Source of the DNA: Cercis canadensis
Lineage: Eukaryota > Streptophyta > Magnoliopsida > Fabales > Fabaceae
Direction of reading: 5' to 3'
NCBI GenBank assembly: GCA_003255065.1
Contig: QAOA01005530.1
Location: 103,340-167,339, forward strand
DNA length: 64,000 bases
In this document: positions 47,063 through 59,276 of the stretch, one piece after another
Position numbering within the stretch: the first letter of the stretch is position 1
How the letters are laid out: every line of letters starts with the position of its first letter
The notes under the pieces: model-generated
Told to the model about the DNA's origin: nothing
The model's input: only the letters and a program-made list of their open reading frames with translations
Databases searched by the model: none
Translations under genes and position numbers: made by a program

Positions 47063-48220
47063 TTTAATAGCTCATTTTGGCCCGCAGCCTAAGGAAGGCT
47101 GGGTTGGGTTCTCATTGTGCTAGCCCGAATGAATACGGGCCAATTTGGCCCGCAGCCCGAATGGGTTGGGCCAAAATGGGCCGGGCTGGCCCGTTTCCCA
47201 CCTCTATTACTACATATAAATATATTTATTAATAAAATCATTAGAAAATTAATAGAAATAATATTTAATGGATTTGAACCTACTACCTCTTACTCAAAAA
47301 AATTTACAATCCAAACTACTAGAACAGCTCAAGACTTACATCTATTGTTGTTCAAAAATTATTTATTAACTATTAGTAGATTTATTCAATATTATATATT
47401 TAAATATGTAAAAATTATAATACATACTCACATATTACATATATTTTAACTTAAGACTTTTTATTAATTTCTGAAAATTATATATATATTTTCTCTTGGT
47501 CTATTATGCACGATTTAATTGGTTTCTTAGTTATTTATTTATTTTTTTGACTAATACTATGTGTCTCTCTTTTTTTTTCTTGGTATTATTTTCTAGTTAT
47601 TTATTTATATGTTCTAATTATCTAAATATTAAAAATTGTGAACTTCATTATATTGAGAGTATGTGAACTTGTAGGAGATGTTCGTTATTGAAATAATTTA
47701 ATTTTGTTATGGGACACTATTTTAAATTAGGTGTATGTAGATTAAGTTTTTATATCTTTTGATTTTTAGTTATTTGAATATTTAAGTTTGAGACTTTTAC
47801 TTATGAGTTAAATTTGATGATTTGTGCTTCATTCTTCATGTTTTATTCTTTGTGAATCTTTAAGTTTGTAAAAAGTTTCGATTCAACCGGTTCGACTGAT
47901 CATTTTTTGCTACACCGGTCTAGTTTTTAAAATATTGCTTCAAACTTCAAGAGGAAAGATAATGAGATGACAAATTTTGTGTCACTTTGGCGCTACATTA
48001 ACTTTTTTATTGCCACATAAACAAGCTATTTGTTATGTAAATACTAAATTGACAGAGTTATAACTGAGAATAATGGTAGAAACCCAAAAAAAAATTATAA
48101 AAACCTAATTTAAAATTCGTCCAAACTATTGAAACATACAGTACATTTAAACCAAATTTAAACTAGTGTTATTAAAAGAGCAAAATTGTCCAAATACCTT
48201 TTTTAAGTCCCTTTATTGTA

Positions 48221-48294
48221 TTTTCTCTCCATTCAAGCAATTTTTCTTTCACTCTTATTTTCTCTCCATTCAAGCAATTTTTCTTTCACTCTTA
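48221..48294. repeat. 37-bp tandem duplication
   Basis: TTTTCTCTCCATTCAAGCAA then TTTTTCTTTCACTCTTA occurs twice, exactly. A third partial unit follows. Confidence 0.85.
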
Positions 48295-48302
48295 TTTTCT
48301 CT

Positions 48303-48834
48303 CCTACAACCAAATAATGAAAAATAACTCTTCACCTCTATTTTCTTCCCTCGTACTTTTCTCTCAAGAGAACACAGTCGTTATTCATCTGAAAATAAAT
48401 AAATGAAGTCGTGTTTGACACACTCAACATTGTTCAAATTTCTAATTGCTTCCAGATGAATCAAGTACCTTGACTTGATCTAAACCACATTTGGCCCTCA
48501 ATCAAAACAAATATTCTACGACAACTTTAAACCGTCACAACCCAGACAGCGACCAGTTTTTGCGTTTACCAAAATCCTTCTATAACATCTTAGCAAATGA
48601 AAATGAATCCACAACATAATAAAGCAAATAGCACTGCAACAGTGGTATATGGTCAAGTGGAGAAAAAGGAAGCACCCAAATTCATGCTTCAAATTTAGTA
48701 ACTGAAGTTTTTGCATCCAAAAGGAGATAAAGAAAGGCAATATTTCTTTGCATCATGAGACCTCATCCCCGCCAACTCAAAAATTGCCAAAAGAGAAGGG
48801 GAAAAAATTCATGACAAGATCTCCCAAAGGGTGA
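48303..48834. other. Intergenic DNA and pyruvate kinase 3' UTR
   Basis: The bases just left of 48835 should be the 3' untranslated region of the minus-strand pyruvate kinase gene. No separate gene seen. Confidence 0.5.
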
Positions 48835-51800
48835 TCATTTCACAGTCAAGATCTTGATGACAGATGCTGTACCCACACGGTGCAGAGCCACAACAGCATC
48901 CCCATTCTTGCAGAGACCTTTTGCCTTGGCATGTTGAATGGCGTACTCTATCGCTTCTTCCGTTGTTTCTGCATGAGAAGCTCTAGCAGATGCTGCACTT
49001 AATATTGGAACCAACCCACGGAATATCAGGCTATGCCTTGCAGGTGCCTCATCACTGCATGACCAATCAAAGGTATCAGTCTTGATCTCAGGGACAACTA
49101 CAGAAAGAATAGGTATGCCTGGCCTGTATTTAGCCACTAGTTTTGCAGTACTTCCTCCTCTGGTTAGAACCAATATAAGAACTGCTTTAGCTGAGTTGGC
49201 TGTTCTAACAGCAGAAGAAGCTAGACTCTCTAATGGGCTCATGGGTACTGGTGAGTGTTCCATAATTCTTTTAAATACAACTCCATAATCAAGGGTGCTT
49301 TCTGCTTCAACACATATTTTGGCCATTGTTCGAACAGCAAGTTCTGGATAAGCTCCAGCAGCTGTTTCACCGCTCAACATCACACAGTCTGTACCATCAA
49401 GAACTGCATTGGCAACATCAGTAGCTTCGGCTCTTGTTGGCCGAGGAGATTTGATCATTGACTCCAACATTTGAGTTGCAGTTACAACTGGTTTTCCTTG
49501 GATGTTGCACTTATAAATCATCACTTTCTGTGCAAGAAATATCTTCTCTATTGGGATTTCCATTCCAAGGTCACCACGTGCCACCATAAATGCATCAGAA
49601 TTTGCAAGGATGTCATCAAAATTGGCAACCCCTTCTTGGTTTTCAACCTAGCAAGTACATTTTGAAGTTGACAATGATGGAATATTAACAGAAATAAGCA
49701 ATTAAACATAAAATGTAAGAAGTAGCAAAATTAGTAATAACAACATATTTTTTGAAGTAAAAAAAAATCTTTTAGATGATATCCAATAACATACATTGGT
49801 TTGACTACAATGGACAATTGTACACTACAGGAAATCAACAGGCTCCAACCAATGATGAATCAAACAGCTGGTCTCAATTTTTAATCAGATTTAGAGTTAT
49901 TTAAGTTTTTCATGAAAAAATAACATACCTTTGACATGAGGAGAATGTTCTTGGCATGCTTGCCCAGCAGTTTCCGAACTTCCACCAGGTCTGAACCTTT
50001 GCGAACAAAAGAAAGAGCAATCATGTCAATTTTATTGGGAATTCCCCAGTTCAAGATATCTTCCTTGTCTTTCTCTGTCAAGGTTGGGAGATCCACTATC
50101 ACTCCAGGCAGATTAACATTCTTTCTCTCACCAAGAACTGCAGAGTTCTCACAACGGCAGCGAACTAAACCCAATTTTTTGTCACTTGATAAAACCATAA
50201 ATGAGATCGTGCCATCTGAGCAAAGAATCACCATCCCAGGCTTCACATCCTCAGCCAACTTTTTATAGCTCATGCTGATCATATTCTCATCTCCCTTTAT
50301 GCTATAGTCAGTTGATATGGTTATTTCCTGGCCTTGTTTTATCTGGATAGGTTTTCCGTCCTTCAGAAATCCAGTTCGGATCTCTGGGCCCTAACATTGA
50401 GATAAAAGGTAAGATAAGAAACTTTATAAACTTTGCTAAACTTCAATTCCTGATAAAGAGATACGCCTTATGATTGAAAGCTTTTGTCCAAGAGGAAGCT
50501 AACAAAGCCTGCTTGTATTCACACAAAACTATTATCCAGGAAACACATGATAAATAAGGCTGCTCAAACTAACTGATGATTATGCCTTCATAAAGCAAGT
50601 TCAGGGCATTGATGTGTCTACATATCTCCTTAGAATTTCACACTCAATTGGCATACCATATTTGCTAATACATGAAGTGCAAAGAGGCAAAAGTTTGGAA
50701 ACTGCACAATTCTACATCATAAAACAAATAGAAAATAGAAAGCACAAATTGCAGAACTTTCAGGTTCTGTCATAATTATATACCACAGAGAGACATTAGC
50801 AAATTATAAAAAAATTGAAAAAAAATAAAGACAAGAAAGTAAAGGGAGTACATGCTAACTTGATTCTAAGTAGTAAGACGCTTGGTACTTTCTTTTATCA
50901 TAAAAATAATTTTTTTTAATTAAATAAAACAGAATGCTTTACAAGTCTTATGTCAATCAACTTCACCATCTATGCGCAAAAATGAGAGCCCATTAATTTT
51001 CCCAGATTAACTGAAGTCAGAAAGGGCAAAGATTATAATTACAAATAATATCCTCTCAATACAACGGTTGACTAAAAAGTGGAGAAGCCTATCATATCAG
51101 TACACCTCCATTGCCAACATAGTCCCTCTTACAGCCATTATAAGCAAGTTAAGATACTTTTCCCCATGCCATTTGCGTAAATCTATCATCAACAATTAAG
51201 GCCTACCAAAATGTTGTTGAGACCATTATTATTGGTGCATTAGACAAATTCTGGAAGCAAGTTGAACACTAAAACATTAAAGACCATTGATATTTTGGAC
51301 CCAGGCAACAAAAATTGACACGTGAGAAGGACCGATGCTACCGTGGTTGAAGAGTAAAATTGATCAATTAATTTTATCTAACTACAGTCCCCATGTTTGA
51401 GATGAACACTTGCAACTGTTGCAGAAATGAGGATACTCTTGGCAGAATGAGAAAGTAAAGCAACTACAATATGACAACAACCAAAATAATAATAAGTACA
51501 AAACCGGATCGGAATATGAAATTACAGAAAGATCATATGTATGCAAGAGGCATACATATGGGTGGATATCTAGTACAATTTCCACAGAGGTGAGACCTTA
51601 CTACATAAGTAGAGCAAAACGACAACACAAAGCAACAAAGCCATACAAACAACGCAGAAGATGATAATAATCCAGCACCCAAGAAATTACATGAGAATAT
51701 AAGCAAGGAATCAGTGAAAAGCAACAAGGCAAGAAATGGAAATGGAAAGAGTAAATAAATAAATCCCAGAATCGCAAAGGTCGAGCATCAAGTATATATT

Positions 51801-52090
51801 ATATGGTGATAGGGAAAAGATTATTGTAAAGATGAAAGGTGGAATACCTTAGTATCGAGCATGACGGCGCAGAGAATACTGGTGTTTTCCATGGCAGCCC
51901 TAAGGTTGTCGAGGGTTTCCTGGTGATATGCATGAGATCCATGAGAGAAGTTAAACCGAGCCACGTTCATGCCTGCACGCAGAAGCTTCTCAATCATAGG
52001 CACAGACCTGGATGCGGGTCCAAGCGTGCAAACGATCTTAGTCTTGGGCTTCTTCTCCACAACGAACTCTCCATTTTCGTAGAGCGCCAT
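48835..52090 (-). CDS. Cytosolic pyruvate kinase, 3 exons
   Basis: Exons in transcript order: 52090-51848, 50390-49929 and 49647-48835, all GT-AG and phase 0, giving 505 residues, close to the usual ~510 of plant cytosolic forms. It converts phosphoenolpyruvate and ADP to pyruvate and ATP, the last step of glycolysis. Seen: KTKIVCTLGPAS near the N-terminus, RFNFSHG (about 45-51), MLDTK/GPEIRTG split exactly across intron 1, IDMIALSFVRKGSDL, the catalytic-lysine region LLMSK/VENQEG across intron 2, MVARGDLGMEIP (about 256-267), and TATQMLESMIKSPRPTRAEA then TDVANAVLDGTDCVMLSGET. No transit peptide precedes the kinase core, so a cytosolic place is likely. Intron 1 is 1.46 kb and intron 2 is 281 bp. 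All key residues that I can see are kept. Confidence 0.96.
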
Positions 52091-52373
52091 CTCAGATCGT
52101 CAAAGGAAGAAGAAGAAGATGATGAAGGAGGAGGAGACCAAGAGAAGTTTGATTATGAAAAGGAGGAGTGAGCGCAACTGCGACAGGTCACAGGAAGAGA
52201 AGGTGAAGAAATAAATACTAAAAGTAAAAATGTAGAACAGAGGCAGCCAACTTAATCTGAATGGACTCTTACAAAATCAAAGAAAGAGACACAGAAACGA
52301 GGGCCAGAGCCTTCAGCTGAAAATTGGGAGAATTACCAAATAAAAAAATTGTTTGATTTTGTAATAAATATTT

Positions 52374-53005
52374 GGCTTAATTACAGTTTAGGTATTTCTG
52401 TTTTAACGATTTTTACAAGTCGATCATTTTATTTCAAAATTCTACAATTCAGTATGTGTTTTACCAAGTTAAACAATTTAGTCCAATTGTTTGTTAGCCG
52501 TTTAAAAACTAACTGGAAATGCTTATGTGTCTAAAAATAATATTTTTTATTATTAAAAATACCAAATAAGTATGATACCAAACATATAGACAATAGAGAA
52601 AGGGAAAGACTAGAAGCCGTTGGTCACAGCTCCAGATCAAGTCTTAATGGTCTCGAAATAATAAATTTACTGTTCAAATTGAAAGAATACATCTTGTAAA
52701 CCTCTCCATAAAAATTCATATCAAGCCAACAGTAAATAACTCTGAATCACTGGTTTGATGAACGGCTCCCTCTTCCTTTTAGAGCCAAAACGACCTATGT
52801 GGCACTTCATCAGACAAAGTAGCAATAAAAAAATATTTTTTAGTGTCATTTCAACTTTCTCTATCAGTCTATGAATGAAGACCTCATGACTGAATTAAAA
52901 GTACAAACTTTGGATAAATAGAAGAATCAAATAGTTGAGTTTTAAAATAATGAGACTGATTCATAAGAATCATTAAAATAGAAGAACTAAAATTACAATT
53001 AAACC
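52374..53005. mobile_element. Inverted-repeat MITE, GGCTTAATTG family, copy 3
   Basis: The left arm GGCTTAATTACAGTTTAGGT, GTTTTAACGATTTTTACAAG pairs with the right arm, which in reverse reads GGTTTAATTGTAATTTTAGT, ATTTTAATGATTCTTATGAA. The flanks TAAATATTT (52365-52373) and TAAATGTTT (53006-53014) look like a 9-bp duplication with one change. It lies about 280 bp upstream of the pyruvate kinase ATG, in the promoter region. Confidence 0.75.
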
Positions 53006-53329
53006 TAAATGTTTCTTATCTTTTTCTGTAATTCACCCCTGAAATTTTGGGCAAGGGATAGAGAAAGAGAATGAGCGATGGCTCACTTCCTCACATATTC
53101 GCATAAACATTTATATATTTTTTGACTTTATAAACAATAATAATATTATTTTATATTGCATTAAAGCAAAAGTATGATTACTAAATTTCTTTCATGCTAA
53201 ATGAACCACAAAAGTGGGAGAGCTCCGATAAAGGTTGTGACTATTGCTAAGTCCTTCTAGGTAAGTTTAGGGACATTAATAAAAAGACCTTTTGTGCTGT
53301 AACCCTTTTAGTCCTCTAATGCCATTCGA

Positions 53330-53832
53330 GTTGGTTGGTGCCTACTCCTAATGGTGTATTCAAAGTGAATGTCAACGCGGTCAGATCAGAGAGGTATGGA
53401 TATGGTCGTGTGGGATAATCATGGAACATGTTATGCGACTGCTTTTGAACCTTGATTTTTTTATTCTCTCAAAGAGTGATGGAGGCTTGGACTCTTTGAG
53501 AAGTGTTTTTTCTTGTTCAGGGTTTACAATTTATAGAGGTTGTGGTAAAGGGTGATTGTCTTGTTGTCTAGAATAGCCTATCCCATGGTGTGTCTGATAG
53601 TTTAGAATTTAGATTAATTCTTAATGATATTAGATCTTTAATGTCGTGTTTTCGTTTCATTTTTTTTTCTTGTAGGTTTATTGTATTGGTAATATAGTTA
53701 CCCATCGACTTGCTCATTGGTATTAACATCTTGATGATGTAAAAGTTTAGGCAAAGATTCACCCTCATTTTATCTTTGATGTACTATTAATAGTCATATG
53801 CTTCTTATATTTTCCCCCTAAAAAAAAAAAAG
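53330..53832 (+). pseudogene. LINE RNase H-like fragment with poly(A)
   Basis: Across frames the plus strand reads VPTPNGVFKVNVNAVRSERY, RVMEAWTL, VQGLQFIEVVVKGDCLVV, NSLSHGVSDSLEFRLILNDI and RSLMSCFRFIFFSC, the RNase H-like (RVT_3) domain of plant LINEs. Frameshifts and stops break it. A12 at about 53820 ends it like a reverse-transcribed tail. Confidence 0.75.
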
Positions 53833-54072
53833 AAGAAGGAAAAAGTACGATTTTATGGTGCTTTCTTTTCCATTTTAAATATTTTCTTGAGCAACAAGCC
53901 AAACTAAGCTTGTAAATATAATATTTTCTTGTTGTACATTAATCTTACATAGGATTTTTTTTAAAAAAATATGACGGTCATTACAATATATGATCACAAA
54001 AAAAGGGTTTGTCTATTTTCATATAGTCAAAATGATTAATAAAGACTATATATCATTTAGATTTCATAAAAC

Positions 54073-54400
54073 GGTTAATTTGCTAAAATAATGTAAAAAA
54101 AAGTAAATAAATACGTAAATAAGTTACTATCAAAATTATTTACAAAAATTGGTCACTTTAGACACGTTGAAATGATTCCAGTATATCTCATAGAAATACA
54201 CTTTAATCATTTCAGCATGTCTTAAGTGAGCTATTAAAAAATGATTTCAGCGTGTCCCACAGAAACATGTTGAAATGATTCTAGAGTATCTTATAAGACA
54301 CGCTAAATCATTTCAATGTGTCTAAAATGACCTATTTTTATAAATAATTTTAACAATAACCCTTTTATGTATTTTTTTTCATTATTTCTATCATTTAACC
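54073..54400. mobile_element. MULE-type foldback MITE
   Basis: The left arm GGTTAATTTGCTAAAATAAT pairs with the right end, in reverse GGTTAAATGATAGAAATAAT. Inner arms carry AAAATTATTTACAAAAATTGGTCA against the reverse of the right side (shortened), then TTTAGACACGTTGAAATGATT against its copy. TTCATAAAAC flanks both ends exactly (54063-54072 and 54401-54410), a 9-10 bp duplication typical of Mutator-like transposition. It has no coding capacity. GACACG.TGAAATGATT repeats several times within it. Confidence 0.85.
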
Positions 54401-54410
54401 TTCATAAAAC

Positions 54411-57400
54411 ATCTTAATAGTTTGAGTATTAAGTATTCTTTTGGTCATCAAAAGGTACCAGACATCGAACCCACATCATGGCAATTCAAGGCCAAACACC
54501 GAAACCACCAAGACAACATGCGTAACTAGTTGAGTATTGAGTATTCTAATTCAGAATAAGCACAAGCTGTTTAAATTTAGAGTCATAATTAAAAATATTA
54601 AAAAAATAAGTTAAGATCTTAAATTTAAATTCTTATTTGTCAATATTTCTTGTTAAAAAATTTAATTATATTTATCTAATGATAAATAAATATATTAAAA
54701 AAAAACACACACAAAACACAATTAATTTAAAAAACTCTAAAAAAATTAAGATCTCATGTTTATATCTTCATTCTTCATATTCTAGCTAAAAAATGTAGCT
54801 TAATCTATATATATTAATTTTATGCAACACAAAGGCCCAAGTTTTATCATTTATTAAGATAAACATTGATGTGAAAAAAGAATAATCATAAGCATAAAAG
54901 AGCTTATATATAATTATTTTATTATGATATAATATAATATAATATAAATATAATATATATATATATATATAGTAATTGTATTCTAAACAACATAATTATT
55001 TATAAGGAAATTTTTATTTATTTATTGGAGTTGCTATATAACAAAAAATTATTTATCTCCTTCTAAAATTTAATCTCACTTACTTCTAATAAAATTTGAA
55101 AAAAAAAACGTTTATAATAAAATACTAACCACTAAAGTGTCTTTGGAAACCGTTCATAAGAAAATTCTTCGTTTTTCTGAACTTAACTTTTTTTTTTTTT
55201 TTGGTATTTCTTCTCTTTCTGAACTTAACCTTTCTCCCGCAGTTTCCTGGAGAACAGTTGGCTCTCCCACAGTTTGCTGCCAAGCTTTGAAAAGCCCAAC
55301 AATACAAACCATTGCTAGTAGCAACACTTCAAGCTGAATTTCTGTGGGTTGAGTCTAAACCATTCCGTAAAGATTACAGAAAAAAGTGTCTTGATTTTTG
55401 ACGCACCAAGTTTATTATGCTCCACCCGAATTTGACCTTAGCTTATGGAAAATGCTTCTTTTCCACTATGATATATATAATATGCAAAATTTAGTCTCAT
55501 ACTTTTCTTATTTATACTTCTTTTAAACTTTTTTTTTTTTTTTTTTTTAAGATTTTGAGAATTGTTACTCTTACATCTCTTAAAAAATATGTAGAAAATG
55601 TTATAAAAAAATTGGGCCATTAAAAAGTTAAGATTCAATTAAATTTAAATATTATCATATTTACATAAAGTGAGATAATATAATAATTATGGATTATAAA
55701 TAGCATTTTTCTGAGCGTTTTAGCCCTGTTTATATACCCAAAAAAATAGCATTTCTCTATTATGACCCCTAAATTTATTTTCTTGATCCAGTTTCTTTTA
55801 CTCAAAAGACAGTATAGCACACAGTGCAACTCTTGAAACTTTTCTGGGGATAATAATTATAATAATAATTAAAAAAGAAAAACTCTAACAAATTATCCTT
55901 TTCTTCCTTCACTCTCGCATGGCTATAGAGACTAAAGTGATTTTTATACTTAAGCTAGTTCGTTTTGATAAAAATAGTTTTTATAAAAAAGTATTTTAAC
56001 CTAAAAAGTCTTAGTTTTGTTTGATAAAAAGAATAAAATTTATTTTGATTGTGAAAAATAAATTAAAGAAAATTATTTAAAAAAATAATAAAGAAAAAAC
56101 ATTTTAAACTCTTTTAAGAGTTTTCCCTCTCCTCAAATTCCTTAACAGGTAAAATAAATTTATTTAATATTTATCTTTTTTATTTTTTATATTTTTATTT
56201 ATGATTTTAAATTTGAATACATAATTCATAAACTTTAAGAACAACTTTAGTATCACTTAACTATAAATTATTTAATATTTATTCTTTACTCTATTAAACA
56301 TATCCCACTAAAAAAAATCTCCTTAAAAATAATTTCTATCAAAAGATTCAAAACAAACTGAGCCTTACGCAATTGAACTTCCGTCCATATATTTGAAACA
56401 TGAAATCAGATGGGGGCAGAAATTTAAAATAAAATCCAAAAGCCAAAATGAAGGTAAAACTGGCATTACCCAAAAATATAATACACTTGATATCATCTCC
56501 AGGAACAGTAAAAATGAGATAGCAGGGTTCGGTGCGGCTACAACAATAAGGCAGAATAATCGAAACGATGGGCGTGTAGNTAAGGCATAATAATCGAAAC
56601 GATGGGCGTGTAGTGTAACATCTTCGGGACTGCTCATAAGTCACAGTGTTTCCACACCCATTACATATTTTATTCGTTCATTTTTCCTGCCCAGAGTCCA
56701 GACCCTCTCTTCTTTCAAGACGCATACCAGATCTCAAAACAGTCAGCCAAATAATAATAATAATAATAATTTCATAAACAACAAAAACACCCATAACATC
56801 AAACATAACGATTAGAATAACAACCCACACCAATAATGTCTTGATCAATTCACACTTTGACGGTATTTGATACTTGATAGACTTTCAAGACCAATCCTCT
56901 AAAAGCATAAATAAAGTAGAAAACGGAGTGATCCAGAAACTTTTGTTAATGGGAATAATATATACATATAAAAAAAATTATGTACAATTAAATTCTTTAA
57001 ATATGAATTTAATTATTAATATGATATTTTACGATAAATCTAATAATGTATTTTCATTTTTATTTAACGTTTTAAGAAACCTATTATTTCTGTGATAATT
57101 TTTTAAAGATATTTATTAATCATTATCACATTTAAAATAATTATGATTATATCCTTCAAAAGAAATTATTATGGTTATTCACTATATATTTTTTAGTATT
57201 TTCATGATTAAATTGAAAAGATAATATACTATTTTTTATTTTTATTTTTTAGTCTTTAATAATTATTATGGGAGCAATTAAAATTTTTTATGGGACAAGA
57301 GATAATTTTCTAATACCATCATTAAGAAATTTTGTTGGTCAGTAGGGGCAATTGCCCCCACACTCTTTACCATAGATCCGTCCCTGATTGGGAGTAAATT

Positions 57401-59276
57401 TGAGAAGGCCACACTAATCACACTTCCTACTGAAGAACCTGCATTGTACATCTTCTCCTCTCGAGGATCAACACAGGTCTCCAACAGTCAAAGAAATTGC
57501 ATCAACACAGTCAAAAGCTCGTCATATCTTTGTGGTTCGTCCTTAGTTTAAACTCTTCATGACAATCATATTTTCTTCCTATCATAATTCATCCATTTAA
57601 GGATGATAAACATAAAGCAACAAAGCAATGCAATTACACCGAGGAAGCTTATATCCATTTCCTCATTCAATTGAGATCGTCCATATAGAAAGGAGAAGGA
57701 GCTTAATAGATGATACAACTCATAATACAATTCACAAAACCATGACAACATGGATGTAGTTTTGATCATCAACAACAAAACCAAAAGATAAGCAGCAATT
57801 GTTGATCATACAAGGCCGTAAAACTAAAAATATGAGAAATCATGGAGGAAACCAGGATTGAAGTGTGGGATATGGCGGTGAGGACAGATGAAGCCAAGAA
57901 TGAGGTATCGTCTAGGGTGTTAGAATGGAGAAGAAAGTACATCCAAATCTCATTCCTCACTCACCCTGACTTCAAGCATGACGGAATCCCACAGTATTAG
58001 CACCAAAAACCATTAGCAAAAGGAACACAATGCAATCCTTTGTAGCTAGATCATACTCACTGGGGCTAGAAAAGAAGGAAAATCTAGCCAAAGAGGGAAA
58101 ACAAAATGTCCGGGATCATATGTTCGTAGCAGCTATATTTAAAATTTACCATTGGAAGCAGTGTCAATACTAAAACAACTATCACATTCATATGCCATGA
58201 AAAAATGGATAAAATTCAACCAAGGGGGTTGATGGACTGAAGTACATTCCATCAAATTCATTCATTAAAAGATATTACGCAAAAGAAAGAAAATTCAAGA
58301 GATTATTGCCAAGATATAGGAGAAAGATTTTACATTCTTTAAACAAAAAAAGGATAAATAATATCTCTGGATATGTAATAAATAACTCATATTTCGAGTC
58401 ACTAGCATGATTACACTTTTCTCATAGGTTAAATGTCTAATAGGTCATTCTAGGAATAGCTTGATAGATGATTATTTTCCAGAGTAATGCTGACAGATTC
58501 TTTAAATTGCAGCATACAGCAACTCATGCTTAATTCTTTAGGGGGAAGGGGGAAAGCAATGGCCAATCTTATCTTCTACAACTACAAATTTCAACGTAAA
58601 TATATTTACAAGATGTTTAGTCAGGAAAACGATCATAAAATTGATATTAGTACCATACTGTTTGCATGATTGCTTCCTGAACCGAAGGGTGCCCATGTAG
58701 TAGCTGTTTCCTCCACTAATAATCAAGTGAATGCCAGTCCAATTTTTGCAATATTCTCTAAAATTAAGTTTCCCACCTATTATAACCCAGATTCATAATT
58801 GAAACTTTACCAGAAGACATGAAAATTAAAATACTAAAACTGTGGGCATCGGTCTATCAGAAACTGAAACACTAGCATAGACCATGACCATAAGTACATT
58901 TCATAGCTCGGATTCAAATTACAAGCATGAATTCATGATAATGACAGAATAAGGTTGTAGGTCATAATAATGCCCATTATCACTAAAATTAGAAAATTCA
59001 ATTTGCTGAATAATTGCTTGCGAACATTGAGATGGAACTATCAAAGATAAGTACCATATATAACATGAAGAACTAAGTATGCAATAAGATCCCTGATTGG
59101 CACTAGCATTTCATTTTATGCATCTACCAGTTGCATGAGAAATCTGGAGAGATGCTCCTCATGACATGCTGGAAATCTCTACATACAAGATATGGTTACA
59201 CTAGCTGCAGAAGAGAGAGCATATAAGTTAAGTAGAGGAAGTAGCACAATCATAATTGGGGCCCTTACATCAATTG
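54411..59276. other. AT-rich intergenic DNA
   Basis: No gene is supported. It holds (TA)n near 54935-54970, T-runs near 55189 and 55531, (AAT)n at about 56750-56771, and the duplication around N at 56580. The segment near 57340-57390 carries GGGGCAATTGCCCCC and GATCCGTCCCTGATTGGGA, phrases common in plant transposon ends, without a defined element. The part from about 58700 is probably 3' UTR of the FRS gene. Confidence 0.45.
56547..56613. repeat. 33-bp duplication around an N (assembly junction)
   Basis: 56547-56579 and 56581-56613 differ by one base (GGCAGAA/GGCATAA), joined by N at 56580. Confidence 0.8.

Larger units (their letters stand above)
44704..47206 (+). mobile_element. hAT element with degenerate transposase
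   Basis: The left end TAGAGGTGGGGAAATGG and the right end, in reverse, TAGAGGTGGGAAACGGG are flanked by TTACTACA (44696-44703 and 47207-47214), a perfect 8-bp hAT duplication. GGGCC/GGCCCG repeats fill both subterminal zones. The inside holds transposase remnants. Its true length is shorter if the duplication around N at 46204 is an assembly error. Confidence 0.9.
44240..48160. repeat. Long imperfect inverted repeat enclosing the hAT element
   Basis: The left arm (AAGTGACACAAAAATTGTCATC, shortened here to AAGTGACACAAAAATTGTCA, then CAAACCATTGTTTTAAAAAT) pairs with the right arm, in reverse AAGTGACACAAAATTTGTCA, then GAAGCAATATTTTAAAAACT. TTTAAATGTACTG near 44250 also pairs with CAGTACATTTAAA near 48139. 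An ACCGG/GGTTTAACCG-rich zone lies inside each arm. This looks like an older transposon into which the hAT at 44704 inserted. I could not fix its ends or TSD. Confidence 0.55.

Noticed and set aside
47270-47330. tRNA-like phrase (GGATTTGAACCTACTACCTC)
   Set aside because: No acceptor stem, D-arm or anticodon arm around it. Similar phrases occur near 44625 and 54465 in transposon DNA.
57278-57484. 68-codon minus-strand frame
   Set aside because: No domain, and its end overlaps GGGGCAATTGCCCCC repeat-type sequence.
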